A stretch of DNA of 64,000 bases from Piezodorus guildinii (GCA_023052935.1 CM041294.1:18110635-18174634), one strand, 5' to 3'; shown: positions 29,638 to 41,217, numbered from the stretch's first letter. A program made the numbers and translations. Notes: generated from the sequence alone by a model not told the origin.

Positions 29638-30110
29638 GTAAAAATTTGGTGCGCACAAAATACGACTTCCATCAAATCAAAGATCTAAGTTAAGATCAAT
29701 GCAGGAACTTTTAAGTGGATTTAAAAAAAATATTAAAGAATTACATCGAAATTCGATGGAAATATGTTTTTCAGCTTAAACAATCTAAAAATAGTAATTA
29801 TTATCTACTACATTCACTTAGTTTTATCCACTTTTCATCACTCGTTATTACCTTACACAACTTAGTATGAAAGATAACATTTTTCATAATGTCCTTAGAT
29901 TTCTAATATTATACATCTATATGAAAAATTAAATTAAAAAAATTATTTTGGCTCCTTTGAAATTTAGTTAGTTATTAAATATTTACATGTAAATTTACTC
30001 ATTTTTCATTAAAACTAACAAGACGGAATTTTAATTTTTTTGGAATTGACAATATGAAAAATACTTTATGAGGCTAAGGTATTTGTAGATCCTCAGTATT
30101 CCGAGAAATT
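29638..30110 (+). repeat. R repeat, diverged left part
   Basis: TTTGGTGCGCACAAAATACG, TTAAAGAATTACATCGAAAT and CCACTTTTCATCACTCGTTA follow the R order with many substitutions, an older copy. Confidence 0.5.
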
Positions 30111-30199
30111 TCTAAATATATATTAACTGAAGTTCACGTTTAGATTCTTACATTTTGAATCGTTAAGGCAATGAATCTATAAAATTATACAACGGTTGA

Positions 30200-31170
30200 A
30201 AATTTAATATAAAACAAAATGAAGTCCGACAGGGTTCTGAGACCTCATCAATAAAGCCAGTCTTAGCAGGGGTTCCCCAAGGTGCTATCCTGGTCCCACT
30301 TCTGTACTTAATATACACATATGACTTACCGACAAATGAAAACATCCTAACTGCGACATATGCTGACGAAACTGCTGTTACTTCAAGAAGCTCAAACCCC
30401 ATACAGGCCAGTATAACATTACAATACCACTTAGACAACATACGGAACTGGTGTAAGAATTGGAAGTTAAAAATTAATTATGACAAGTCACAACATGTTA
30501 CATTTACCCTTAGACGCGGAATCTGCCCTCCAGTTTATATAGGCAATCACCCAACACCACAATCAAATACAGTAACGTACCTAGGACTTATTTTTGACAA
30601 GAGGTTGACATGGAGCCCACATATCAAGACAAAACGTAAAACGCTAAACTTCCGACTAAGACTTTTATATTCGATACGACACAGACGTTCTAAATTATCC
30701 ATCAGACAAAAACGTAATGTATACACTTATTTGTTAAAACCAATATAGACTTACGCTTGCCAAATATACGGACCTGCTAAAAAGACACACATACCTAAAA
30801 TACAAATATTTCAATCGCAATTTTTAAGACCGGCAACGAACTTACCACCATATGTTTCAAACGATACCCTTCATACTGACTTACGTATTCCAACTACAAC
30901 AAACCACATTCGAACAACTTACAAACGATTTTACGACAAACTAAATGGACACATAAACCAACTTGTGCAAAACATGACTGCAACTGACATACCAGACAGA
31001 ACTCGGCGTAGGCTGAAAAGGAGTTGGATGAGGGACCTCCTGACCTGAAAATATAGTTGTGCTTAATGTCAGGAGGATGCACCACTGGGTACTGTCTCCC
31101 TCATGCCTGCCCCTTTGCTTATTGTAATTGTAATAACAAAAAAATGCTCATGAAATATAAATAAATATAT
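30200..31170 (+). pseudogene. LINE B (jockey-like) RT and C-terminal region
   Basis: Essentially one frame from 30200 to the stop at 31048: AGVPQGAILVPLLYLIYTYD, then YADE at ~30361 where the family has YADD, WKLKINYDKSQHVTFTL, YLGLIFDKRLTWSPHIKTKR, a single TAG at ~30745 in place of the conserved tryptophan of the PIWTY motif, then DLRIPTTTNHIRTTYKRFYD and RRLKRSWMRDLLT. A 3' UTR and AAATATAAATAAATATA tail follow, then (TA)n. 5'-truncated before the palm; an altered catalytic residue and one nonsense codon make it inactive. Confidence 0.85.
31049..31170 (+). other. LINE B 3' UTR
   Basis: After the ORF stop: GTCAGGAGGATGCACCACTG, GGTACTGTCTCCCTCATGCC and TGCTCATGAAATATAAATAA. A related GTCAGACAGCTTCTGACAGG/TGAATAAAGATATAAAG end is seen reversed at 14086-14160, with an added 10-bp hairpin-like CTGTCAGAAG/CTTCTGACAG. 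Confidence 0.5.
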
Positions 31171-31177
31171 ATTATCA

Positions 31178-31180
31178 TTA

Positions 31181-31228
<48 letters not shown>
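31178..31228. repeat. (TA)n microsatellite
   Basis: Directly follows the LINE B tail and may have grown from it. Confidence 0.9.
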
Positions 31229-31230
<2 letters not shown>

Positions 31231-31689
31231 TTTAGTAGTTTATATTTTATGTAACTATTTTTTAATTTAATTTACTTATTTTTATTTATGTTAGGGCATT
31301 ACATGACTATTTCCAAAAGCTACTTATCATATGCAGCAATTTTTATAGTTCTGATTTTATGAAATTAGCTCTTTGATTGTAGATATTGTTATCTGAAAAT
31401 ATTTCATCCAATCACACTATTTACTCTTTATTTTTAATAATTAATGTTTTAAAAAATTTCGAAAAAACAAGATTAAAATTAGTGTATATTGAATATAAAT
31501 GATGGGAAATAGGAGAATCATTGTTTATCAATTCAAGACCCTTTCATATATTTTTAAAAGCTTAAGGATTTTGAAAAATTAACTTTATACAATCTAAACG
31601 TTAATAAAAACTAGTCTTAGCACATACACTCACACACTCCAATTTGTAGTACCTGGACATTGGGACCATGTGTTAACGCTAAAATGTTA

Positions 31690-31855
31690 TATTTATTATG
31701 TCATCAACAAAACCTTACACCATGACCTGAATATCCCATTTCTCATTGAATCTAATCACATCCAAATTCCTCAATCTTCCATCAGTAAGCTTACTCACCT
31801 TCCTAATCCCTTGCACACTCCCTATCCAGTTCCAAACATCCCTATAACCCTCCTC
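31690..31855 (+). pseudogene. Possible LINE C-terminal fragment
   Basis: The frame HHDLNIPFLIESNHIQ and SKLTHLPNPL resembles the DLNIPFV-D..R-RY-SF..KL--HPNPL block of jockey-like ORFs. It is short and diverged. 31229-31689 shows nothing. Confidence 0.35.
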
Positions 31856-32105
31856 GTAGTTGAAGCGGCAGTGGCCCATAGATCACTTGTAAATATGTCC
31901 ATTGGAGTGCCGGCAATGGCTGGCTTCTCCACTCATGCCCTGATGCATGTGGCTCTAGTATCAGCCTCCACTACTCTCAAGACCAGTGACGCGTTGAATG
32001 AGAGGCGCTGGATCTTCTGGTACTGTGCCTCGACATCCACTAGAGGATCTCGAGGTTTGATCGGAGATCCCAGGGCAGTTTGTAAATATTGTAAACAGGT
32101 ATGAA
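31856..32105. other. GC-elevated open stretch, possible exon
   Basis: An open plus-strand frame continues from the LINE-like part and closes at TGA 32102-32104, just after a good donor-like site (AAACAG/GTATGA). The minus strand is also open for ~70 codons (31933-32148: GSPIKPRDPLVDVEAQYQKI). The base composition is exon-like against very AT-rich flanks. I cannot decide the strand or recognise a domain. Confidence 0.25.
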
Positions 32106-32155
32106 TGTGTTCAAGGTTGTTATTATTATTTTCTTTATAACTATTCATTTAATTT

Positions 32156-32158
<3 letters not shown>

Positions 32159-32217
<59 letters not shown>
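32159..32217. repeat. (TA)n microsatellite
   Basis: About 29 TA units. 32218-32814 beyond it shows only AT-rich sequence without a supported gene. Confidence 0.95.
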
Positions 32218-32220
<3 letters not shown>

Positions 32221-32814
32221 TTCTTCTTTGTTTAATCTTTATTAATTATTTATGGAATGAATGATTTCTTATATCTGTAATACTTATTGCCGCAGAAGGT
32301 GGCAGATCGTATTATCTCTTAAAATTTTTTTTAAAAATATATATATTTTAGCCACTCACCCACCGGCTCCCCTTAAAAAATATATATCTTTTAATATGTA
32401 TGTAATTTATAATATTATGCCACCTATTTCAATTAAGCTATTATGATGGCACGAAACTGCTTCTAATACCGCTGAATATTCAGGTCATTAATAGCGAGTA
32501 GAAAATTAATGAATTTCAGAAAGCCTAGTCCTAGCTTTTTTAATTGAATCAAATTAACTTCCTAAGCCAAGCATTTTTAATTACTCTGAAACAGCGGGAG
32601 TGGAAAATTGACGTGCTGAATTATCAGCAAAGTCGAAGCAGCAAAAAATCACGTGGATCCATTTATGCTCTGTTGACAATAAAGTTCCGAAAATTTCAAT
32701 ATTTAAACCTTATCACACCTCAATACACAATGACTGAAATAATAAGAAATTATTACGGCGCGTTTATACTGCAAAGGTTTTGGGGGTTGCAGCGGTAGAG
32801 GGTTCTATATACTT

Positions 32815-33246
32815 CTAGTAAACCTCCACCCCCTCAGTCCCTAAAACGCGTGCAGTCTCTTCCACTTAATTACAAAAACTCATCTACATGGCTATCAGAT
32901 AGCCAATCTGGACTTAAGGAATGGAATTATGTCGTTCTAGTAATTCCACTGGTATCCAATTCTTCATAAAATTCTTAATTTGCCACGAATAAACTTATCC
33001 ATAATGTCCATTAATGTTCGATATATTGCTGATTTGCCCCAAACTAGGTACCATTCCTTAAATGAAAAACTCTATTCTCACTCTAACCCACTAATTTCTA
33101 TCCTGAGAAATCTGAGAAGAATACGGCTCCGAAGCCTTAGGTAGGTAAGTAAACCTTAGCTACTCTTAAAGTATATCATATTATTATTTCAAGCTTACTA
33201 GATTAATTTAATAATATAGTTGTAAATTTCAATAACTATAACAAAA
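32815..33246 (+). pseudogene. LINE A, highly diverged 3' copy
   Basis: TCTTCCACTTAATTACAAAA, CATAATGTCCATTAATGTTC and GGTACCATTCCTTAAATGAA line up with the family (..LPLNYKKLIYM.., ..IHNDLNIPF.., ..RYHSFH-KL..), as does the TAGTTGTAAATTTCAATAAC 3' end. Many indels; the oldest copy here. Confidence 0.6.
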
Positions 33247-34431
33247 AATTATTGTAATGTTATGTAAGTAAAACATTTGATTATCTATTTGTATCCCATT
33301 ATGCAAAGGACATTAAAATTCCATATTTAGAGAGATTTTTTTTTTATGAAAACAAAAATGTCTAAAAGGCCAGACAATTATAGGAAAAATAGTATATTTA
33401 ATTTAATTTAATATAATAATTATAATTAACTTAATTAAATTTAATATGACGATGTCGGTCAATCCGTTAACGGGTGATGCGATGACCAAGGAAAAGGGGA
33501 ATATGTAGATAAAGACGTTAGTTACCTTAGAAAATTTAAAATAAAAAAATTATTCCCCTAAGTAACGTTTATCTTTTTTTAATTTCATTGGATCCTTCTC
33601 CTGACTAATATAAACATTAAAAAAATATATACCCGTAAAGCAGTTCACGCGTTTAGCGATGACCAATGGACAAGGCGATTCATTCATATGTATATAGATA
33701 GTAAATGATATTTTAGAAGACTAAAAAAAAAAAAAAATAAAATAGTGCAGTGCAAGCCACTAATAAGGTTTATTAGTACATTGTACAGCATATCTTTGAA
33801 AAATAAAAATAAACCTAATGACCTCTAAGCTACTTTGTAATAAAACGAAAAAAAAGAAAATCCCCTCAAGTAATTTTATTTTCAAGTTTAAAATAATAAA
33901 GGAAAAGAGATTAAAAGTTTTCTGATAAATTGGTATTTGATGCTATAAAAAAACTGGAGTGTAACCGAAATATTATAGCCCGTAAAAAAATAATATAAAG
34001 TCTATCGTAAATGAGATATATAAAGGTGACACAGTAAAAATAACAATAATAAAGAATAAAAAAAAAACGACAGTAAGGTTTGAGGTTTCTTGCGGTCGCT
34101 GTTTGGAAGTGATAAAAGGAGCTATTAGAGTTGATAGGGGCTTTGTTGGCAAAGTACCTTAATGTTGTTTCTGAAAGTTATTAAACTGGTATACTTTTAT
34201 AAGTCGGTTCAAGTTAGATGCGAGGTGCTTGTAATGAGAAGTCATCCCTAGGGGGCATAAAACAATCGCTTACTCATGCATTTTGATGAGCTCCTAGGGG
34301 TAGATTCATCGCTACTATTAGTGCTAACACTGAGTGCTCTATAACTAGCCAATCCAGGCATCACTGCGAACCGTATATTGTCTTGGCGTCTATTTATCAC
34401 CTAACCACATAAACCAAAATTAAAGTAAGAC
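33247..34431. other. AT-rich spacer
   Basis: GATGCGATGACCAAGGAAAA and GCGATGACCAATGGACAAGG (33477 and 33655) are similar and ~180 bp apart, perhaps a decayed duplication. Otherwise nothing recognised. Confidence 0.3.
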
Positions 34432-35405
34432 TAAAAGAATTTTTCTTTATCCTTCGTTCTCAAAATTATTCGAAAAAATACTTCTTCATCGTTTAGATTC
34501 GTTTGAAATATTAAAGTTTATACCCAATCATCAGTTCGGCTTTAAAAAACATCATTCCACTATACAACAATCTCATCGTTTAGTTGATTTCATTTCAAAT
34601 TCACTAGAGTCAAAAAAATATTGTCCAGGCGTTTTGTCTCGACATTAGTCAGGCTTTCGACAAGGTTTGGCAAGAAGGATTGCTTTGCAAACTGAAAATT
34701 TTACTTCCACCTACGTTCCATTTAATATTCCTTTCCTTCCTTTCCGATAGACATTTTTCTGTGAAAGTGGGGACCGAACTCTCAGACCTTCAGCAAATTA
34801 AGGCAGGTGTACCGCAGGGCAGTGTTTTAGGACCAATATTGTTTAAAATTTACATGTCAGATCTTCCCCAGCACAATGGGACTCTCTTGGCTACCTTTGC
34901 TGATGATACAGCTGTTCTTTGTTCAGATAAGGATCCTTTTCAAGCGGCAATATCCCTCCAAAAGCACCTTGATGAAATTTCTGCTTGAGCTTCTAGGTCG
35001 AAACTAAAGATGAACGAGTCCAAGAGTGCTCATGTAGTGTTCACCCTGAACCATAAACCTTCTCCTCCCATTAACTTTAATAATATTCCTATTCCGACTT
35101 CTGACGAAATTCGATATTTAGGTATTCACATGGAGGACTGACCTGGAGAACCCTCATTCGACAAAAACGCAAAGAACTCAACAGACGATACGGTCTTTTA
35201 TGTAGATTACTTGACAGACGCTCTATATTATCATTAACCAACAAACTAACTCTTTACAAATTTTTGCTAAAACCAATCTGGACATACGGGATAGAACTGT
35301 GGGGCTCTGCTAAACCATCAAGTATCCAAAGAATACAGTCTTTTCAGTCGAAAGTGCTGCGCAAATTAGTGGACGCACCATCCTACGTAACAAATGACAA
35401 TTTGA
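34432..35405 (+). pseudogene. LINE C (jockey-like) RT pseudogene
   Basis: SFSKLFEKILLHRLDSFEIL and NHQFGFKKHHSTIQQ (RT fingers) are followed by a shift near 34620, then LDISQAFDKVWQEGLL, IKAGVPQGSVLGPILF, FADD at ~34902 (the catalytic pair intact) and DEISA followed by TGA (34986). It continues as SKLKMNESKSAHVVFTLNHK, EIRYLGIHME, another shift, then LTLYKFLLKPIWTYGIELWG and QSKVLRKLVDAPSYV. It covers more of the RT domain than any other LINE copy here, but has at least two frameshifts and a stop, and lacks endonuclease and the 3' end. 102 codons are open at 34680-34988. Confidence 0.85.
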
Positions 35406-36465
35406 CAAGTTGACAAACATAATACAATTATACATTCAATATAGTATAACAATTAGACTTATATTCCAAGTAAAAAATAAGTCGTCGATTTATGACTTTT
35501 TTTTTTTAAACAGATGGAATTTATTCGAGTTTATTTTAAACATCTAATACTCACATTATTCTTCAACGTTTGGGAAGCAATGGACGGATTATTATTCAAT
35601 AACTATATGTGTTGCAATAACAAAATGCGAAAATTCTAAAAGCTATTGACTTATTTATTATTTAGTTTATTCACATGAATATTGCAGATAAAAACGTTAA
35701 TTTATGATCAGATGTAATACACAAGATAAAATATTTATTTTATATTTAAATTATTCATAACCTTAATAAATTAAAAAAATTGGATTTTAGTTTTCGTCTC
35801 AAAGACGTTTCCATTTATTAAAAAAATTAAAATAACTTAATTTTTTTTTATATATTTTTTTTAAAGTTTTGTATTTTTTATTTACGGCTAAAATAACCTT
35901 AGTGGATTAAACACCCTAATGTTTATAAATAAATAATATCTGAAGAATGTGAACAATAATGTATTTTTGTTTTCGTCTCATTATAAAATGTTTGTATAAG
36001 TAATAGACAGATATTCTATTAAACTTATAATTAAAACAAAAAAAAAAAAAAAAACACCCATCACTTGACCTATGTTATGAACCAGAAAACTCCATATAGC
36101 CAGGATATTTTATGTTTGCATATGCAAAATACGTCAACAAGCGAAAATCAGTTGTTCTATCAACGACAGATCCGGAATAAAAAAAAAAAAAAAGAAGTGG
36201 GTTGGAAAAAGGATGAAAAAGACCTGACGGGCGACGGGTTTTGAGGGAGATTGGTCGACCGTAATCAAAGCGATGAACCTATAGCTGCTATTTACTGCCT
36301 TCACGGACCTATATTCACCCAAACTACTTTATCACCTTCAAAAACAAACTTCAGGCGTTATAGATCCTCTTTTCTATAGCCGTATATATTCTGATCTTTA
36401 TTTTACAACCTATGGAACTATCACCAGGTGGAACGTTGCTTTTTGTGTTGAAACATGTCATCAAT
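35406..36465. other. AT-rich spacer
   Basis: Homopolymer runs (A18 near 36037, A14 near 36178); nothing coding recognised. Confidence 0.4.
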
Positions 36466-36474
36466 ATCCTTTTT

Positions 36475-37358
36475 ACTTTCACTTACTATATATAGTAAGG
36501 GGAAGTATTGCGATCGTGAAAATTTTCGAATTCCAGTTCTAAACGGAAATACACGTTTTAGGGTCCCCTGAGTCCAAATAACCAAGTCCCGCAAAAAGGT
36601 CTGTCTGTGTGTGTGTGTGTGGTAACTCCCGGGCGGAAACGGTAGGTCCTATGAAACTGAAATTTCATATTTAAGACAAATATACGCCCGAGACGTTACA
36701 AAACCTTTTTTATCAAAATAAGCTTACCAGAAGAGCCACTTTATACCAATCATTTTGCACCTTTTTTCGATTTTCTCGAAAACGATTTCGATTAAACTCG
36801 CTATATCGATGTAAAATTTAATGAGCTTTAATATCATGTAGGTTTCATTCTGACTAAAATAGTATGATAGGGCTTAAATGCCAGTATTTTACATTTTTTT
36901 TCCCCGTAAAGTACCTTCAATTTTGTAGATTCAATAAAAATAACTATATTATCTTGTTAACGCTGATGAAAAACACATAAATATATAAGTTGAACGAATT
37001 CGATAAACAACTAAAGGAGAAAACTGAAAAAAAAAAATGTTTAATGCAATTCTTCGTTTTTGAACATATATACATGTATGATATACCGTTGGAGAGCTGA
37101 AGATTTTAGAAAAAATATTATCTCATACACAAGCTTTTAAAAGTTAATACAGAGGGATAAAAATCCGATAAAACTAAACGATTATTTGAGATAATGATAC
37201 ATCGATTTTTTAATAAACACATGTTTCTATAGAAATTCCGTTTAATTAATTCTTTGATGGTTCTACTGATTTTTATCTCTACTGTATTTGAAAATTTTTT
37301 AATCGTTTTTAAAAATGGAGGTAAGTGAAAGTCGTGTGTTGCCCGCACCAGATTTTTT
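36475..37358 (-). repeat. R repeat, best full-length copy
   Basis: Right end: ACTTTCACTTAC (36475-36486) overlapping the perfect 18-bp palindrome CTTACTATATATAGTAAG (36482-36499), then GGGGAAGTATTGCGATCGTG, GTAACTCCCGGGCGGAAACG and ACGCCCGAGACGTTACAAAA. Left end: GTAAGTGAAAGT (37321-37332), the exact reverse complement of ACTTTCACTTAC, followed by CGTGTGTTGCCCGCACCAGA. About 870 bp, no ORF. Confidence 0.85.
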
Positions 37359-37612
37359 CTTTTTGTTATATGAAAAAACGTTAAAAGAATAAAGCATATA
37401 TAATAACGGAAACATAATTATATATTAATTTAACGTAAATATTAAGAAAACTGAAAATATTATCATATATTCTTGTTTCTTTTTTGTTTTTTTTTATTTG
37501 AAAATTTAATTTGGAATCGTTCCAACAGATGTTGAGCCCTTAACACATTTGCTTATTTTAATGAAATTAGTACATAAAACAGACAGAAACATTTATTAAT
37601 TTATAATTTATT

Positions 37613-38227
37613 TTGTTTAAATTCAAGTATTTAGGTTCAATTATAACTAGAAAAAATGAAATCCAGGAAGAAATAAAGTCCCGGTTAAAGGTGGGAAATG
37701 CGTGTTATTATTCAGTTGCTAAGTTACTTAGTTCGCGGCTTCTATCTAAAAACTTAAAGATTAGAATTTATAAAACTATTATTCTTCCAACGGTTCTTTA
37801 CGGATGTGAAACGTGGCCGCTTACTTTAAAGGATGAACAGCGGCTTAAGGTTTTCGAAAATAAGGTATTGCGTAAAATATTTGGTCCAAAGAGAGATGAG
37901 GCCACTGGGGAGTTTAGAAGGTTGCATAACGCGGAATTGCGGAGTTTGTACCCTGTGAATATAATTGAGTTGATAGTATCGCGGAGACTCAAATGGGCGC
38001 GTAAAGTTGTTGGGCTTAGTGAGGAACGGATTCCGAGAAAGTTGGTATTCGCTGAACCGACTGGTAGGCGTCCGAAAGGTAGGCCGAAGCGTCGATGGGA
38101 GGATTGCATTAAGGCTGATCTCGGGGGCTTGGGCTTGACCGGTGAACATTGGACGAGTCTATGCAGGCGAAGTTTGGTGGTATCGGCATCGAACCTTCGG
38201 GTTCGGTAAGCCTATTATTATTATTAT
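37613..38227 (+). pseudogene. LINE D (RTE-like) 3' end with 198-codon open frame
   Basis: KYLGSIITRKNEIQEEIKSR, TVLYGCETWPLTLKDEQRLK, LRKIFGPKRDEATGEFRRLH, SLYPVNIIELIVSRRLKWAR and GRPKRRWEDCIKADLGGLGL, ending at TAA 38207-38209. This is the thumb and C-terminal region downstream of the catalytic RT motifs, so it is a 5'-truncated copy although still open. The 3' end is GGTTCGGTAAGCC(TATTAT)n. Its reading frame makes it the reference for the other four copies. Confidence 0.85.
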
Positions 38228-38516
38228 TATTATTTGTTTGTTTATTTATTTAACGTCAATTTATGCTACTATGACTAATCGGACGATGCTACAGTGGGAG
38301 TCCTAAATTTTGCCTATCCAGGTTTTATTAGGATAGGGATCTTAAAACGAGTACCTGACATCGCACAGGCTCGGGACCACCTTTTAACGTCCCCTCCGAA
38401 GGACGGCATAACTAAGGATTTTTGACTCCCACTAAAAAATCTTAGGACCACCTGCGGGTTTGAATCCGTGACCTTGGGCATAGGGGGCTGTTATGCTAAC
38501 CACCCAGCTGCAAGTA
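38228..38516 (-). mobile_element. SINE, family B
   Basis: Minus orientation: head near 38510 (TTGCAGCTGGGTGGTTAGCA reversed from the plus strand), box B-like GGTCACGGATTCAAACCC, the TTTTAACGTCCCCTCCGAAG and CGGGACCACC blocks, and the TTTGTTTGTTTATTTATTTA tail directly abutting the LINE D (TTA)n end. The body is close to the copy at 9043. Confidence 0.75.
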
Positions 38517-39155
38517 ATCCCTTCTAATTTATTTTTTCTGTTATATATTGCACATTTTAGTATATTATTTCATCAAACCTTTCACGAGCATTGTAAATTT
38601 CCTTTTTTTCTTTAAAGGTTCAACACAATACGCGAGTCCATTTCTATTATCCTTCTAAAATAATTTTACTAGCTTTTGGCGCCTTGAGTGCAATATCCAT
38701 TCGTAACGATTTTCATTATTTAATTATAGAAAAACACTTTTTTTTTTTTTTTAATTTAGAAATGGAAATCTGTGAATTCTCACCTGATAAATATATTATT
38801 CAACCTATTGTTTAGATATTACTTAATTTTGTGCTAAATTGCCAATCATTTATAACTAGAAAATTATAATAATTAAACACTTAAACATGTTTATTTTTTA
38901 GGTTCAAAGTATTGTGATATTTTTCGCAAAGCAATTAATTAAAATTTATTTATTTAACAAGTGCTTTGCAACAAATTTATTTCAAAAATTTACAATAACG
39001 CAAACACTTGTGAAATATAATTATTAGGCGTGACTTCTCTGTTTTTCTTTTGACGATTTCAAAGGAAAAATGATGGGTTCTTCCTTAATCAAATCGTGAA
39101 ATTTCTACTAACGTAATAATAGCTTCAAAAGCCGAATTATACTAAAATTCTTTAA
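38517..39155. other. AT-rich spacer
   Basis: Nothing recognised. Confidence 0.4.
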
Positions 39156-39570
39156 TAATAATAATAGGCTTAGCGAACCCGAAAGTTCGATGCCGATACC
39201 ACAAAATTCCGCCTACACAGACTCGTCTAATGTTCACCGTTCAAGCCCAAGCCCCCGAGATCAGCCTTAACGCAATCCCCCCATCGACGCTTCGGCCTGC
39301 CTTTCGGACGCCTACCAGTCGGTTCAGCGAATACCAACTTTCTCGGAATCCGCTCTTCATCGAGCCCAACAACTTTACTCGCCCATTTGAGTCTCCGAGA
39401 TACTATCAAATCAATTATATTCACAGGACACAAGTCCCGCAATTCCGCGTTGTGCAACCTTATAAACTCCCCAGTGGCCTCACCTATCTTCGGATCAAAT
39501 ATTTTACGCAGTACCTTTTTTTCGAACACCTTAAGCCGTTGTTCATCCTTCAAAGTAACAAATTCTTTAA
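39156..39570 (-). pseudogene. LINE D (RTE-like) 3' end
   Basis: Minus strand with a 116-codon open part: TLKDEQRLKVFEKKVLRKIF, EATGEFIRLHNAELRDLCPV and GRPKRRWGDCVKADLGGLGL. The tail TAATAATAATAATAGGCTTA on the plus strand is the reversed family terminus. 5'-truncated. Confidence 0.8.
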
Positions 39571-39827
39571 CAAACATAATTTTAAATAGACGGTCTTTTT
39601 TTTTATTGTTTATTTAATTAAAGTATAAAATATAGCACAGACTATCTATTGTATAATTTCTTTTTCATTTATATAGGCACAATTTTTTTATTTTATTTTT
39701 TTATTGAGTTTGTTTTTATAAATTGTTGTAATTTACTTCCTGATTTATTACTATTATTTGTTTATCTTTGAGATTTCTATGTTTTTTTGTTATTCCTTTT
39801 ACTCTAAAGACATCTAATTTTGAGCTT

Positions 39828-39948
39828 GATAAATTGAGAGGCTTAATCACCTCACTTCACGGCCGTTGTCCCATAAACAGTACGAATCTCTATATGTACT
39901 GTAGCCCAGGGACCCTTCATGGATTTTATAGGTACAGGTATTTATTTT

Positions 39949-39950
<2 letters not shown>
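39828..39950 (+). mobile_element. SINE A, 3' body only
   Basis: AGGCTTAATCACCTCACTTC, CAGTACGAATCTCTATATGT and ATAGGTACAGGTATTTATTT match 3700-3805. The tRNA head is missing. The copy ends in (TA)n at 39951-40019, as the first one does. Confidence 0.75.

Positions 39951-40019
<69 letters not shown>
39951..40019. repeat. (TA)n microsatellite (SINE A tail)
   Basis: ~35 TA units directly after the SINE A body and directly before the gypsy remnant. Confidence 0.95.
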
Positions 40020-40503
40020 GTTAAGATGAGATTTTGCATTTTTGATTGAAGCATTTTATATGTGTTTCTTGCAAGTACTTTTATTTTTGTTTTTCAGGAT
40101 CTTCAGTGAGTGTTTATTTGCTTTTAGTTTTCGAGTGTGTTATGTTTTCTGTTTTAGATTTTCTTTAGTTTGTAGGTTTACTATGTGTCAGGTTTCTAGT
40201 TTGTAAGATCACAGTAATGTCAAGTATGAGCTTTTTTTTGTTTTATTTTTTGTAGTTTTTATTTTATGTTTTCCCCTTGTAGAGTTTACGAGAAGTGTTC
40301 GTAAACTGGCAGGGGGGAGTTAAGATGAGATGACTATCAATATAGACCTAATCCTATTTTCTGTAAATATAAACATATGATAAAAGTATAAATAGTGGAT
40401 TAAAATGAAGAATAAATCAGTTGTTATCTAGCAAGCGTAAGTGTTGTTTCTCCTCTCTTATTTCCTTTGTTTTTATATATTTTTCTCGGCTGAATTTAAG
40501 TTA
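40020..40503 (+). mobile_element. Second Ty3/gypsy element, deleted remnant
   Basis: Begins GTTAAGATGAGAT (start of its 5' LTR, first ~13 bp) and jumps directly into a T-rich 3' UTR. Then come a hairpin (40284-40292 with 40298-40306), CTGGCAGGGGGG (PPT) and a 3' LTR from 40318 (AGTTAAGATGAGATGACT) with AATAAA (~40411) to about 40503, followed by TA repeats. All coding DNA is gone. The LTR differs from that of the 19995 element, but the 3' UTR/PPT design is the same: a sister family. Confidence 0.75.
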
Positions 40504-40527
40504 TATATATATATATAGATAGATAGA

Positions 40528-41122
40528 TAGAAAATTATTTTTATTCTGGGACTGGGTCCCTTTAGAATAACAGGTTTGTACAGTTTAAATATACATAAAT
40601 ATTAAATATATGCCTGGCCAACAGAAAAGATGAACATGATTAACTACTATTTACAATAATTGATGAATTTGTATACAACACAAAATAAATAAAATAAAAA
40701 CAATCTTCAGAAGCTAATTTATGTTAGAAAAAAATGAGAAATATATGAGTTGATTACAGAATCCAAATAAAAAAAGAAACAAAAAAAAAATTAAATAAAA
40801 CAAAAATAATTAGTAACATTGTACTAGTACTTAGTATTCTTAAAATAACATTAACTCTGAAATAATAAAGGATCTATATTAAACCAAGAATTAATGAAAG
40901 ATAAAACAATTAAAACATAAATAAAAATAAAAAATACAAATATAAGAAATGAAATCTTCTAGTAACAAAAATAACGATATAAAAAACTAAACAAATACTG
41001 TAAAGATTGAACCAAAGGAAAAAAATTATATAAAAATATATTTCATATTTAAAATATATGTCAGGCAGCGTCATTTTGGGATGTTAAAAGGTGCTGGAAA
41101 AGAAGGAATTTAAATGTAGAAA
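40528..41122 (-). pseudogene. LINE F 3' end
   Basis: The reverse strand gives FKFLLFQHLL and then the 3' UTR. ATGCCTGGCCAACA and TCTGGGACTGGGTCCC on the plus strand mirror TGGCCAGGCAT (43345) and GGGACTTGTCCCAGA (63727), which ties together four copies. The sequence between is AT-rich 3' UTR. Confidence 0.6.
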
Positions 41123-41135
41123 GGGAAGGAGCATG

Positions 41136-41142
<7 letters not shown>

Positions 41143-41217
<75 letters not shown>

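Noticed and set aside
33477..33700. Tandem repeat of GATGCGATGACCAAGG-like units
   Set aside because: Only two partly similar stretches ~180 bp apart; not enough to define a repeat.
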